From assembly GCF_018320785.1 (NCBI RefSeq), contig NC_054872.1, positions 40,102,551-40,166,550 on the forward strand: a stretch of 64,000 nucleotides of DNA, written 5' to 3'. The DNA is from Cheilinus undulatus. Its lineage: Eukaryota > Chordata > Actinopteri > Labriformes > Labridae. Position numbers and translations under genes: made by a program. Under the pieces are notes generated by a model, which saw only the letters and a program-made list of their open reading frames with translations, did not search any database and was not told the DNA's origin. This document shows, in pieces, positions 1-22,889 of this stretch; the stretch's first letter is position 1, and each line of letters begins with the position of its first letter.

Positions 1-61
1 AGAGGTAATATTATGGTTTTATTATCATTAATAATTTGTTTCTCCACATTTGTAGTTTCAG

Positions 62-11823
<11,762 letters not shown>

Positions 11824-11833
11824 CCTGAAACTT

Positions 11834-11839
11834 AATAAA
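11834..11839 (+). terminator. Poly(A) signal of the protease gene
   Basis: AATAAA lies 11 bases after the stop codon. This gives a very short 3' UTR if it is the signal in use. Confidence 0.65.
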
Positions 11840-11978
11840 CACTAAAGAAACAACAACCTGTTTCTGTTGGTTATTATGAAGCAAATAGAATACACACATA
11901 ATAATATCATGATAATATGCTTTTGAAACATCCCACTCAGTTGAATCTTGTTGCTAATCAATCTACAAATCCCTGTCC

Positions 11979-12166
11979 TTTTTTTTTTAAAGATTTATTT
12001 TTGGGCCTTTCATGCCTTTACTTGATAGAGTAAGGACAGTGGATAGACTCGGAAACAGGGAAGAGAGTGGGGAGAGACATGCGGTAAAGGGCCACAAGCC
12101 AGATTCGAACCCAGGCCGCTTGCGTACATGGGTAGTGCCTTAAACCACTCGACCATCTGTGCTCCC
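11979..12166 (-). mobile_element. tRNA-derived SINE, full length, with target duplication
   Basis: On the minus strand it begins GGGAGCACAGATGGTCGAGTGG, a tRNA-like box A. Box B (GGTTCGAATC) follows, then a body ending in an A-rich tail, which reads as poly(T) at the left end. AAATCCCTGTCC at 11967-11978 and AAATCTGTGTCC at 12167-12178 are the target duplications (10 of 12 match). The TGGTCGAGTGGTTTAAGGC head suggests a serine/leucine-type tRNA ancestor. It lies just downstream of the protease poly(A) site. Confidence 0.85.
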
Positions 12167-12535
12167 AAATCTGTGTCCTTTTTAAACAAAAAGGAACCAT
12201 TGCCCTCTTGCATACTTTTGTAGCCCATCATGAAAAGTAGATGGTATATGTCACTTACAGCAACGCTTTATTTTTTCTCTCTTTATTCATTTATTAATTA
12301 TGAGGCTGATGGAAGCTCTGAGTTGCTGTGAGTTTCACAAAAAGCCATAAAGATTTCAATGATTTGTCATTTTGGGATACTTTTGAGTGTATTTTTGGGA
12401 ATAAATCCCATAAATACACTCTCTTGTGAGTTTTTATGCAGGCTTTAATGTAAATATAGTCAGTATTAATCTTGACTGCAACTATTCACATCTAATAAAT
12501 GTAAAAAAAGAAAAAAAAAGTCTAAAGTTCTAGAC

Positions 12536-12657
12536 ACTGGCCCCAGGATCAAATTCTGATCCCAGTGCTGTTCGGTGTATGTCTCCCCTCTCTCTTTCTC
12601 CACATAATGCCTGACTTTCCTCCTGTCCTATCAGAATAAAGACAAAAAGCCCCCCCT
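12536..12657 (+). repeat. SINE fragment
   Basis: It contains a box B-like GGATCAAATTCTGATCCC, then CTCTCTTTCTCC and ATCAGAATAAAGACAAAAAGC. This is the same general SINE body as elsewhere, with the 5' head lost. Confidence 0.5.
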
Positions 12658-13309
12658 TAAGTAATTTCTTCAAAACGATTTCCTCTTCAGTGTGCTGCTA
12701 AAAGCTTAATTTGACACCTACCTGCTTTTTCGCTTTTATGGGCCATTAAGATGCATCAGTATTTATTTCAGTGTGCTTCAAAACCAGCTAAAACTCCCCA
12801 CAGGCTTCAAGCAGTGAAATACACTCACAATTGATTTCTTTTTTTTTTTACAAATTCTTTGGCTGCTTTGTTTCCTTGGAACAGCACTTTTATATTGCAT
12901 CATAATCTGTTTTTAATGTGGTGGTGTTAGATCACCTGATTAAACAGACTATCTGTCAACAGTCACGTAGGCCTTGTGCTGTAGCCAGATACTTTTTTTT
13001 TCTAAAAAACTTTATTAAGAACATTTTTTACACTATGATACGAGTGTCACAAGATAATTTATTTGACTTAGAAAACAAAAAAAATTTCAGAGTTAATTAT
13101 TCCTAAAAAACTGATTATACCCAGATAAAAGTGTCTTAATCAGTATTAAAAGAACTCAAAATAAATTAAAATAAAACTCTAAATGTTATGGAAGGAAAAC
13201 AAACTGAGAATAAATAGAACAATACAGAATAAAGAGATCAAAAAAGTGTTTCCATTTCTTGTTTTAGACAATTTTGATTGTCTCAACTTTTATATTCAGT
13301 GCTGATTTC

Positions 13310-13625
13310 TTTGAAGCAAAGGTGGTGCACTGGAACCTGAACATGTGGAGGAACATTCTGTTCAGCGATGAGTCCAGGTTCTGCCTATGGCAACTGGATC
13401 ATAGGGTGAAAGTGTGGAGAAGACATGAGGAACGCTATGACTTCTGCACCAATGGTACATCATTTGGTGTGTGGGTGGCATCTCCCTCACTGGAAAAATG
13501 AAGCTTGTCATCATTGGAAGCAATCTCAATGCAGAGAGATGGGATTCTGCAACCAGTGATAATCCTATATCTACACAGTCTGGGACCAAACTCTATCCTC
13601 CAAGATGACATGGCTTGCTTGTGGG
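13310..13625 (+). pseudogene. Tc1-type transposase fragment
   Basis: The translation from about 13340 reads WRNILFSDESRFCLWQ, then VKVWRRHEERYD. This is the DESRF catalytic-Asp segment and following region of Tc1-family transposases. After a frame change near 13500 it continues as KLVIIGSNLNAE-like. No terminal repeats were found and the third acidic residue is not preserved in frame, so it is a relic. Its family differs from the copies at 941 and 9081. Confidence 0.8.
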
Positions 13626-14392
13626 TTAAGAACACTACCTTACAAAAGGGGTACCATTTAAAAGGGAAATAAACAGGCTTGACATCAGTATAACGATTAC
13701 TGAACAAAAACTATCGTTACAACAGAATGTGTACATGTACAGGGTACTGTTTCACGAGCAGTGCATGAGGACTAGCCTCTGTAATTACCCATTGAGCTAG
13801 ACTGCTGCCCAGATTAATTATATCATCAACAACATTTTCAACATTATTTTCTACAGCTTCCATGAATAATCTGGTTATTTGATAAATCATAATAAAGTGC
13901 TTCATTGTGAACTTCTTTTGCACAAACAGGCTAGTCCACAGAAATGGCTGGGCCCCAGAAAAGCTGAGTGTTAAAACGCCTCCACAGGTGTAATTCATAA
14001 ATATCTCTGCATGTAAGGTGAATCAGTAGGGTTTGTGTTAGCTTTCTGGCTAAGTTTCACATCCTTTTGGAGCTGAAAAGTATGAAAAAGGAAGTATGCA
14101 AGTCCAGCAACGTATTGCTGGGTTCACACATTTCCTTGAAAGCTGCCTCAGTTCCTTCTTTCTTTTCTGACCTTTTTTTTTGCAGGCTGTGGCTTGGCTA
14201 TAAAGTCTGACATCACATGCCAAATAGTTTTGTTCATTTGGCCCTCCCATACTGTTAATATTACTAAAAAGGAAAGGGGAAAAAGGGTCACTCAAATTGG
14301 TTTAACATTTTTTGATGGCACATGTTACTAAAGCACCACTAAATAAAATGTTTGTATTTCATAGCAATTAAGTGTCGCTGCCCCCTTGTATG

Positions 14393-14565
14393 GCCGGTGT
14401 TCTGACATATTTTGCGTCCTTGTCAGATTTTGCTACCTATCGACTACCCCTATGGACTATCCTAACCCTAACCCTTCCGGGCGTGACGCTGATGGCGTAG
14501 GGCGCATGGGCGGAACCACAAAGTAGCAATTTTTGATGGGTAGCAAAAAATGGCAGAACACCGGC
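14393..14565. mobile_element. Short MITE-like inverted-repeat element
   Basis: GCCGGTGTTCTG at the left and CAGAACACCGGC at the right are perfect 12-bp inverted repeats. The similarity continues inward for roughly 26 bases (ATTTTGC against GCAAAAAATGG). A second inner pair is TTTTGCTACC against GGTAGCAAAA. Total length is 173 bp with no ORF. The family is not recognised. It lies about 560 bp upstream of the ETHE1 start codon. Confidence 0.6.
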
Positions 14566-14739
14566 TGCACGAAAGTCACACCTATTTGTAATTTCAGTTA
14601 ATCTTGGGATGCACGAGTTTCAGGGATACATTTACATTCCTTTCTGATAATGCAAAACTTTCTTAACTATTAACCACGTTTAGTTATATAGAGAAAAGTG
14701 AAGTTGTCAAGAAAACACAGCCAGGTACCGTTATGTTCA

Positions 14740-15125
14740 CTGCGGTGTTTACGTGATGACGTGTTCAGTACACGTTCACTTCATGCACTCCAGTTGACCT
14801 GCCTTTGACATGAGTGTATCTTGTGGACGAAACCTGGGAATAACCCGCGGTATGTTGCTCAATAACAAAACTGGTTATGGCACAGTTTACAGCAGTTGTA
14901 AAAGCGAGTGACAGTGTAACTTTTATCTCTGGGTTCATCCAAGTTCAGCCTCAGACGACTCAGAAGTGTCGGTTTCTGTGAAGTAGTTTGACGTATCCTG
15001 CAGGAAGACGAAGATTCACATCGTCACTTCAAGACGTGCAACCCGTGGCGTGAACTACTCAGTTTCAACATAATTGCCCCGTTTAAGCGCCAGTAGTACA
15101 TTCAGGAAAGCTCTGATTAACGACC
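14740..15125 (+). promoter_or_regulatory. Probable ETHE1 promoter and 5' UTR
   Basis: CpG dinucleotides are more frequent from about 14740 to 15330 than in the surrounding AT-rich DNA. TGACG half-sites of the cAMP-response type occur at 14757 (GATGACGTG) and near 14990 (TTTGACGTAT). No convincing TATA box is seen. The transcription start cannot be placed from the sequence. Confidence 0.4.
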
Positions 15126-15329
15126 ATGTGCTCGGTAATAACGTTAAACAGGTTGACTTCAGTTCACCGGACTCTGGCTGTCCCGCTCCGCCTCAAAGCA
15201 AACAGCTTCGCAACAGCCGAGAGCAGGCGCCTGTGCCCCGGCGGAAGTTACGGCTTTGAGTCCCTACGAGCTCCAAGGAGATCTTTCTGCTCCAGGATGG
15301 CGCTGAAGGAAGGTCTCTTCTTCAGACAG
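15126..15329 (+). CDS. ethe1: ETHE1 exon 1 with mitochondrial presequence
   Basis: An open frame of 68 codons runs from ATG 15126 to the donor GTAGCC. The leader is rich in Arg, Ser and Leu and poor in acidic residues, and RRSFC could be a processing site. A second in-frame ATG at 15297 (ATGGCGCTGAAGG, good Kozak context) would give a form without presequence. Confidence 0.82.
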
Positions 15330-18300
15330 GTAGCCTCAAATTTATACACATTTCACGCCCTAGTTTGGGTTATTTTTAATTATCAAACGGTGATGTAAAG
15401 CAGAAAAGTTTGTAAATATTTATGCTACCAGCTAACAGAAGCTAACGTTAGCTCTAGTGGGAAGAGAGATAGGAGTTAGCCGTTAGCCCAGTTGTATCTG
15501 CGCATTTATATGAACGTTAACAACTCAATTGCAGGGCATGTGGAGGTACATAACAGTTGTATTTTGGCACAATATTTTATTTATATCTGCTATAAGCGGT
15601 AATGTTTGTGCTATAACGTTTGAACCCTGAAGACTGTATGTACTGTAATGTTATAGCTGCAACATGGTGACATTTCTTTGACATAAAGGTATGCCTCTTG
15701 TCCAGCTCAATATAGTGGAGAAGCAATGTTTGGTGTGTTATTTATTATTGACCTTGAAAATAAAACTGAAACAACCTCCACTCAGGGTCCCTAACATTCC
15801 CTTTCTGCAACTTTCAGCCTTATCTCCATCTTTTATACTGCAAGTTTGAATACATAACAGTAGTATGATATGCATAATAGTATTATGATGGTGATATCTA
15901 AAATAATATGCAATTTAGAATTTCTAGGATACATTTTTGTAACCCACCAGCAAGAACATATGTGAGATAGTCTTAAGCTGAGAATACCCAGTTACCAATG
16001 TAATATCACAAAGGAAATAACTGTACTTATATAGCACTATTAAAAACAAAGGAGGAAGAGAACAGTAAACATCAAAAGCCTGAACAAGATGAAAACAGAT
16101 TAGATCAACAAAAATAAAAGGCACAACAGGTAGGTCTTATTATGCCTATAATAATGGAAAGTTTGCAAAGAGAAAAAATGTAAAGCCTTGTTTAGTTGTT
16201 ACTACACCTATCCTAGGGTTATGCAACATAAGATAAGATAAAGTGACCCACTAGTCATTCCCAGGGGTTAATTTTAGGTGTTACAGCAGCACAGAGACAT
16301 AAAGGAGTACAACATAGCTACTTATACAGAGAGAAACTTAAATAAGATAAAGTATCAATGTATGAGATAAAAAAGGATACCTTTTAAAGGTGTTTGCAAA
16401 TTAAATGAATGTATTTTACAAGTAAATATAGTGAGCATACAGCACTGTCACACAGAGTAATAAAGTAGTATAACTATCAGCTGCAAAGTCAACAAGTTGT
16501 AATGTAAATAAGCTCAATATGACAGTGTTATCTATTACGGTGTACCTATACTGTTAGAGTAATCCATAATAAATGGGTAATGATACATGGTGCTATCTTT
16601 TTAATAATACTGAGTGATGCAGCTAATTTTCCGATGAATATTGATTTTTGTACTAGGGGTCAAAAGAACAGAAACAAAACTGCTCGTCTTCATCAGACTG
16701 TTGAGTGTCTGATTTCCAATAAAGAAAATCAATCATTCAATCAATTATATTAACCAGTAATGTTAACTGCTACTTTAACAACATGTAGCTACACGTGATG
16801 ATCTTTTAAATATTTTGTTTCTCTCTCCCTATCACACCTTCAAACATGTATTAAAAAATACTAGATTATAAGGACATTATCATGACCCAACATTTGTTGC
16901 TTTGCATTTTTAAGTAAAGGTTATTCACTTCTCTCTTGTCCTTTTCTATCAGCTGTTTGAGAAGGAGAGCAGTACCTACACCTACCTGCTGGCAGACAGA
17001 GACACCAAGGAGGCAATCATCATCGATCCTGTTCTGGAGACCATTGACAGGGACCTGAAACTCATAAATGAGCTAGGACTCAATCTAACATTGGCAGGTA
17101 TCTCCTTAATGTTCATGCAGATACATTCTGATATACTTTAAAACAGTCAGACATCTGCTCAGAAAGTTTATACACACAGAATGTACAAGTACAACAAAAT
17201 CTAAGACTTGAAACATTCAGATCAGTTCTCTAATATTTTCCACATTGATTGATTTCTGTTATTTATAATGATAAATGATTTGAAAGTGCTGCTATTTACA
17301 TATGCTATTTGCTATTTTGAAACCATAAATCTTCAATATTATTTGAGATTAGATTGAGCTTAACAGCTCATATGAAAATAATAACATACAGTGAATTCTG
17401 ACAATTTTGTTCCATGTATTTTAGATGCAAAATGTATCAGAAATACCCATGAAATGATGAAGCCAGTGCTCAATACAGTGACCTCTATTCCAGTGTTACA
17501 ACGGTCACAACTAAAGAAGATTTGAAAAATGTTGAATCACTCATGCCAGAAAAAAAAGGCTTTTCTAGAATAACATTATGTAATTGTTGTCATTTCTTTT
17601 TTTCTGACAGTAAACACACACTGCCATGCAGACCACATCACAAGCACCGGGCTGATGAAGAAAAGACTTGCTGGGCTGAAGAGTGCAATCTCTAAATTCA
17701 GCGGTGCTTCTGCAGATATCCTCCTATCAGAGGGAGACAAGATCACCTTTGGAAAACATGTGAGAAAAATGTTTTTTTTTTTTTTAATTTTACTGTCTAA
17801 TATATAGCTACAAAAACTCATCTTAGCTGAAATTCTGTTATGGATACATCAGCTTTTCAAAATGTAAGCTGCTATTAATTAAATTTGGTACCATATTTTA
17901 ATTTCAGTATTTTATCATCAGTGTTTTGGTTGTTGCATTCTAGATCAGAGTTATATGTTGGTTTGTAAAAGCTAAAACTTAAAAATTGAAAGTGCTTTAT
18001 GATAATAATAAAAAATTTCATCTATAAAGCGCTTTTCATACAAACTCATAGACACTGTACAATGCAGCGAAAATCAAATTACATGATGATTATGAAAACA
18101 AACAAAACAAACTGCTCTTTCTCTTCTAGCATCTGACAGTGAGAGAGACCCCAGGACACACAGATGGGTGCACAACGCTGGTTACAGATGATCACAGCAT
18201 GGCTTTTACAGGAGACGCTCTGCTCATCAGAGGCTGTGGCAGGACTGACTTCCAGCAGGGTGAACAGACACTTTATTTTGTCCTAGTAATCTCAGATTAG

Positions 18301-21300
18301 AGATTTTTTACTCTGAACTACCCTTCCTGAAAGGCTACTTGAGAAGGATGCTTTGTTTTCGTGATGCTGCTCCAGAAACACAAGAGGGCAGTATGGCACA
18401 TGTTTTCTATGGACTTACTTAACCTTCTAATAGTTGTCTCTCTAATTCAGGCTGCCCTAAGAAGCTCTATCAGTCGGTCCATCAGAAGATCTTTTCTCTG
18501 CCTGACCAGTGCCTCATCTACCCAGCGCATGACTACTTAGGTCAGCTTAAACTCCACACATCTGTGCACTTATTTCATCTCTCATGCAGAGACTGCTGTA
18601 AAATCTCAGTTATATACATTGGCAAACCTGATAAACCTGTAAAGTATTACGTAGTGCTGTCCTTTAGTGACCAGTTATGTATCATTAAACTATTATTACA
18701 AGCATTTTTGTAAAGAATGTACAGTAAGTGCAGACTGTTAAGGCTTTTCAGACATTTTTTTTACATTATTTTGATTTTGTTTCTAATTTTAAATGTATTG
18801 TGGAAAGAAGGATTAGAAAACTGTCATTCAAAAAATAGGCTAATATGTTATTCAGAATCATCTTTGATGCATGAAAATGTTTTTATCTCATAGCACAGTG
18901 TTTAAGCTGTTTTATCTCTCTACATTTGTCATGAAGTGTGCTCAGTATCTGCCAGCAACATGTAATTTCTCTGCAGTTAAAACACATCAACACTGCAATT
19001 TCCATAGATGACATATTTGTCTGTGTCTGTCTTTGTTTATCAGGTCAGACGGTGTCAACAGTCGGTGAGGAGCGCAAATTTAACCCACGCTTAACCAAAA
19101 GCCTGGACGAGTTTGTTCACATCATGAACAACCTGAATCTCCCCAAACCAAAGAAAATAGGTATCAAAATCTGTTTTTTTTTTTTTTTGCTTCCTATGTA
19201 TTACAACCTAATCTTAAACTCTGTTTGTAGCTATAATTCTAGGTCATGAGCCTAAACAACACATTTGAGAACAACATTTTTTAGAGACTTGACCATGCCA
19301 AGACTATGACAAGACTACACATTAAAAGCATGATTATAGCCTTATCCACTATTCAGAATGTTTTGGGACCCATTGGCCGTGTTTATACCATGTTAGTCGG
19401 CTTATAAGAGAAAGTAAATCAAAGCCGCACCTGGGACGCTCCACAACCTCCTGATGGAGAGTTTAGCTTGTTTGATTTTTTGTTCTGCCCTCTGTGATTG
19501 TTTTTGTTAAATCAGTTGACTAATTAGCCCGGAGATGTACTTGCTGTTTCACCTCGCATTTGCACATTTTTCTTTTGTTCTTGTATATACACTTGCACTT
19601 AATCAGCGTGTTACTGGAGCACACCTGTAGAGGGCTGTATACAACAAGCTGATGAGTGGGATGGAAACTTAAGACTCTGGGCATGTTCCAATAGTCCTTT
19701 TTTTTAAGGAAGGTTCCCAACTGAGTGAAATGATCCAGAAGTATTTTAGCATAGGGCACGAAAAGGGCTGTCCAAATTTTTTTAAATGATAAGCTTCATT
19801 GCTTCCTTTAGTATCTCCTTTAGCATAGGATACACATCCTTTACTAAATGAGAGAAGAAAAGTTGACCCACAATTCTTTGTGTCAGCTTCATTTAAAGTG
19901 AAGCACCACTTAAAAAAAACAAACAAACAAACAAAAAACAATCAATGCGACTGTGATGTCACTCGCCCTTAACTAAACAGTGCATTTCTTTGTCAGACTG
20001 ATAATTCATGTGATGAACGGGAGGAAATAATGATGAGAAGAGGATAGACAAGACAACTTTAGGCTATCAGTCTAAACATCTTTTCTTTTCATTTAACATT
20101 TAATCAGTCAATCAGTTAATAATTGAAACTGCATTTTGAAATATTAAAGTTAGTATGATGAAAAATAATACATCTCTTCCATTTTAAAACCTTAATGGTT
20201 GTATATTTATCACAGGTTTTCACAATTCATTCACTGCATTAAACAACACAGAGTTAAAGATGTGCGTTTTTGTAGTCCATCATTGTTAAATTGTAGCTTT
20301 TTACACATTAATCCATGTCATCTCCTTAACATCTGCTTCGTGTAAGTACAGTCAGATTCCTTTTTCACCGCATTTCTCCTTTCCTATCCTCATACTCCTA
20401 CCTTTCCTTGACCCTGTGATGCTTTTCATTGGGGTAAAGGAAAAGTGAATAGAAAAGGACATAGGGAGCAATTTTTTGAACTTTTCGAAATGTCCCATAG
20501 ACGCTCAATGTGGTTAAGGTGATATTATTTTTGGTGATATAGTTTCTCCATTATTTTCCTTTATGCATAGATGTAACGCTCCTGCTTTATTGGTTTTATT
20601 GGCGATTGTGTTAACTGGTGACTTTCAAACTATTGTGTTTGTTACAGATGCTGATAAAAGCAGGATTCCTTGCAAATGTCTCTTTGTGTAGTTTTAGATT
20701 AATATATCAAATATACTCATTGACTTTATATGGAAAAAACAAAGCTAATACAACCAGTCACAAATGCATTCCAGTGAAAGTCACTCGATCTTATTTTCAG
20801 TATTTTATAGGTATAAACACTGACTTTTAAAACTGAACTTATCTGTCATCAGCTCGTTTGACAGCCATGCTTATCTCTGTGCAGTGACAATGGCACATAC
20901 ACATGTGGAGAATTGTGGACTGGTTTATCAGTTTGTCTAAAAGTTTTGTTGTGTCACCCTCTATGCTGACTGTTACACCCCCTCTGACTCTACACTTCCT
21001 CTACCAACACCTGCATATGGCGTCTTGTGTCCACATTGCTTTTTTTTAAGGACTTGCTCAACTGATGCGATGAGATCAGGGGATGTGGCTGCCATCATGC
21101 ATATGCATAATTAGCAGCAGGTATATCTGTCCATAGAGCATGAAGAACTCAGATCGTGACAAAGTCATAAGCATAAACAAACCAAATAGTGAAGTGAAAG
21201 AAGAATGATGAAGTTGGTGCTGCGAGATATAACTATGAGACAGAGGAAACGTTTGTCTAGTTCTGAATACAACATCCCTGTCTTTGTGATATCTGGGTGA

Positions 21301-22295
21301 TATGGCCTCAATATAAAATCTCAGGTTTTTAACACCAACTGATGTACAATTTAATATTTTTTCTCTCCTGCTTAAAATTAAACCAAGTACTCATGGATAG
21401 CAGAGAAATCAGATGTTATCAACCAGTGTTCTGATCATAAAGATGATCTTGAGTGGTTATGGAAAATAAAAAAGGCTTAAATGGTCAGCAGGTATTCTAA
21501 GTGGGCTTCCAGCTATGGTCTGTGAAGGGAACACCATGTTGTCAGAGAAGCCTTTGCTCTTCAGTGCACACCTGCTCAGTGCATGTGTGTATTTATGTGT
21601 GTTTTTAGAAATGGAGAGAAAAAGTGAGCTAGTGAACAAATGATTCTCATTCTGAAGAAGCTTTTCCAACCAGTTTGCATGTACCCCACCAGGCAAAGCC
21701 CACAGGGAGCAGTAGAGAAAGCTCGAGAAAACATCTAGATTTAAATTTTTCAAAATCCAGATTGTTTCAACAAATATGATAAATCACTAAAAATGATTTA
21801 TTGCCCTGGATTTTTGTAGAGGGACATCCATGGCGAACTGAGAAAAAGAGATGTTGGTGATAAATAGCTGACATGCTTCAGCAACCCGGTTAGTAACTGC
21901 TGGTATCACTCTGGCATCGAGCCAATGAGTCAGTCATCAAAATATTTGAATAGACTAACAGTTGTAGTATAGGACAGTAAGTTGGTTTACCGTGTTTTTG
22001 CTGGTGTCATCTAGCCCAGACCCTCTTCCTTCTTCTACCTTGGTCATGATGATTGTTTGGGTACCATCGTGTTGTCTTTCATGTCTGAAGGTCAAGACGG
22101 TCAATATGAATTTATGGCTCTGTGACCACCTAATCCAACACTGTGACCATCATAACACAGAGAAGATTGTGTAGTCTGACTCTGGCATTGGTTAATAGAA
22201 TTTATTTACTCACTGCACTTCTGTTCTGTTTTTCTTCTCTCTTTGCAGATATCGCTGTGCCTGCTAATCTGGTTTGTGGAGTGCATCAAGTCTGA
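15126..22295 (+). CDS. ethe1: ETHE1 persulfide dioxygenase, mitochondrial, complete, seven exons
   Basis: Exons 15126-15329, 16953-17097, 17611-17759, 18130-18259, 18451-18540, 19044-19160 and 22249-22295 join in phase to 293 residues plus stop. ETHE1 oxidises glutathione persulfide to sulfite and glutathione in the mitochondrial matrix, a step of sulfide detoxification. The metallo-beta-lactamase fold is clear: HCHADH (120-125), PGHTDGC (174-180), [14 protein letters not shown] from 194, YPAHDY. The predicted 2-His-1-carboxylate iron ligands are His120, His176 and Asp195. The C terminus [10 protein letters not shown] matches the family. The upstream ATG adds a 57-residue Arg/Ser-rich leader ending RRSFCSR before the second Met, as expected of a matrix presequence, so I chose it. 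The human protein is 254 residues, so this form is longer at the N terminus. Confidence 0.96.
16010..16480. repeat. LINE-tail-like and fish repeat DNA in ETHE1 intron 1
   Basis: TTATATAGCACTATTAAAAAC at 16028 resembles the reversed 3' UTR of the fish LINE seen better at 58.2 kb. AAGATAAGATAAAGTGACC at 16228 resembles another common fish repeat tail. Both are short and degraded. Confidence 0.35.
16953..17097 (+). CDS. ethe1: ETHE1 exon 2
   Basis: The acceptor CTATCAG and donor GTATCT bound the exon. It encodes [17 protein letters not shown] and [12 protein letters not shown], the start of the beta-lactamase-like fold. It leaves in phase 1. Confidence 0.95.
17611..17759 (+). CDS. ethe1: ETHE1 exon 3, metal-binding HxHxDH
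   Basis: The acceptor TCTGACAG and donor GTGAGA bound the exon. [11 protein letters not shown] carries the first iron ligand. The exon continues to [13 protein letters not shown] and ends in phase 0. Confidence 0.96.
18000..18115 (-). repeat. LINE 3' UTR fragment
   Basis: TATAAAGCGCTTTTCATAC and CACTGTACAATGCAG match the repeat at 58260-58320, the 3' flank of a LINE reading frame on the minus strand. It is 5'-truncated with no coding part, in ETHE1 intron 3. Confidence 0.6.
18130..18259 (+). CDS. ethe1: ETHE1 exon 4, iron ligands
   Basis: The acceptor CTTCTAG and donor GTGAAC bound the exon. PGHTDGC and [17 protein letters not shown] carry the remaining His and Asp ligands and the conserved Arg near the active site. 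Confidence 0.96.
18451..18540 (+). CDS. ethe1: ETHE1 exon 5
   Basis: The acceptor TAATTCAG and donor GTCAGC bound the exon, phase 1 on both sides. It encodes [15 protein letters not shown] and CLIYPAHDY, a conserved motif of the family. Confidence 0.95.
   Translation, partial: AALRSSISRSIRRSFLCLTSASSTQRMTT
19044..19160 (+). CDS. ethe1: ETHE1 exon 6
   Basis: The acceptor TTTATCAG and donor GTATCA bound the exon. [18 protein letters not shown] and [11 protein letters not shown] match the C-terminal part of ETHE1. Confidence 0.96.
19161..22248. other. ETHE1 intron 6, no gene seen
   Basis: This intron is about 3.1 kb. It holds no ORF with recognisable similarity. A block from about 19670 to 20510 has repeat-like words and weakly inverted ends (CATGTTCCAATAGTCC against GAAATGTCCCATAG), which may be an old DNA transposon, but I could not establish its class. 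Confidence 0.5.
22249..22295 (+). CDS. ethe1: ETHE1 terminal exon
   Basis: The acceptor CTTTGCAG follows a 3.1-kb intron. Fifteen codons encode [15 protein letters not shown] and then TGA, matching the conserved end of ETHE1. Confidence 0.93.
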
Positions 22296-22861
22296 ATGTC
22301 TTGCTGAAGGGAAAACTAATCAGAGCACCTACATTATAATAATAGTATGATTAACATTTACATTCATGCCTCTGATCGAGATTAACCAAAACCATTAAGT
22401 GCATTATCGTGTGTATTTATGTAAATATAAAGATGTATATTAGAAAAGTTGTAGAATCTGTGTCTGCAGTGCAGCTACATGTCATTGTGATCCAGCTCAC
22501 AGCAACATTCAAAACTTTTAACAGCAACTTTTTCCATTCCACCTCTCCACGCCATGAACTCCAGTTTCTTACCATTGTTAATCTTAGTTAAAATCATGGC
22601 TGAGACAAAGAAACCAAGATCATGATTGGTTGTGTAGTCAAAGATGAGAAAAATACTGGACAACAGTAAATCTTGAAACTGGGTCAAAGGGCATTGACAA
22701 GAAAATGAGTTGCACTACAAAACTGCAGAGTAGCCAAGCTGCAAGTATTAATCATTGTGTAATGATGCTTGAATGGAAAAATGCAATCAGTTTAATTTTA
22801 ATACTTAAAAAGTTTAAAAGATTTGAACATGTTGAAATATACTGAATTTTATTTTTAATTA

Positions 22862-22867
22862 AATAAA
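22862..22867 (+). terminator. ethe1: Poly(A) signal of ETHE1
   Basis: AATAAA lies about 570 bases after the stop, at the end of an AT-rich stretch. This would give a 3' UTR of roughly 590 bases. Confidence 0.6.
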
Positions 22868-22889
22868 TATAAATGAGAGTATCCCTGTG

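Noticed and set aside
14460-14478. Telomere-like CCCTAACCCTAACCC run
   Set aside because: It is only about two and a half units inside a short inverted-repeat element in AT-rich DNA. This is too short for an interstitial telomere.
18938-19043. Open frame upstream of ETHE1 exon 6 as extra coding sequence
   Set aside because: The acceptor TTTATCAG at 19043 and phase agreement with exon 5 place it in the intron.
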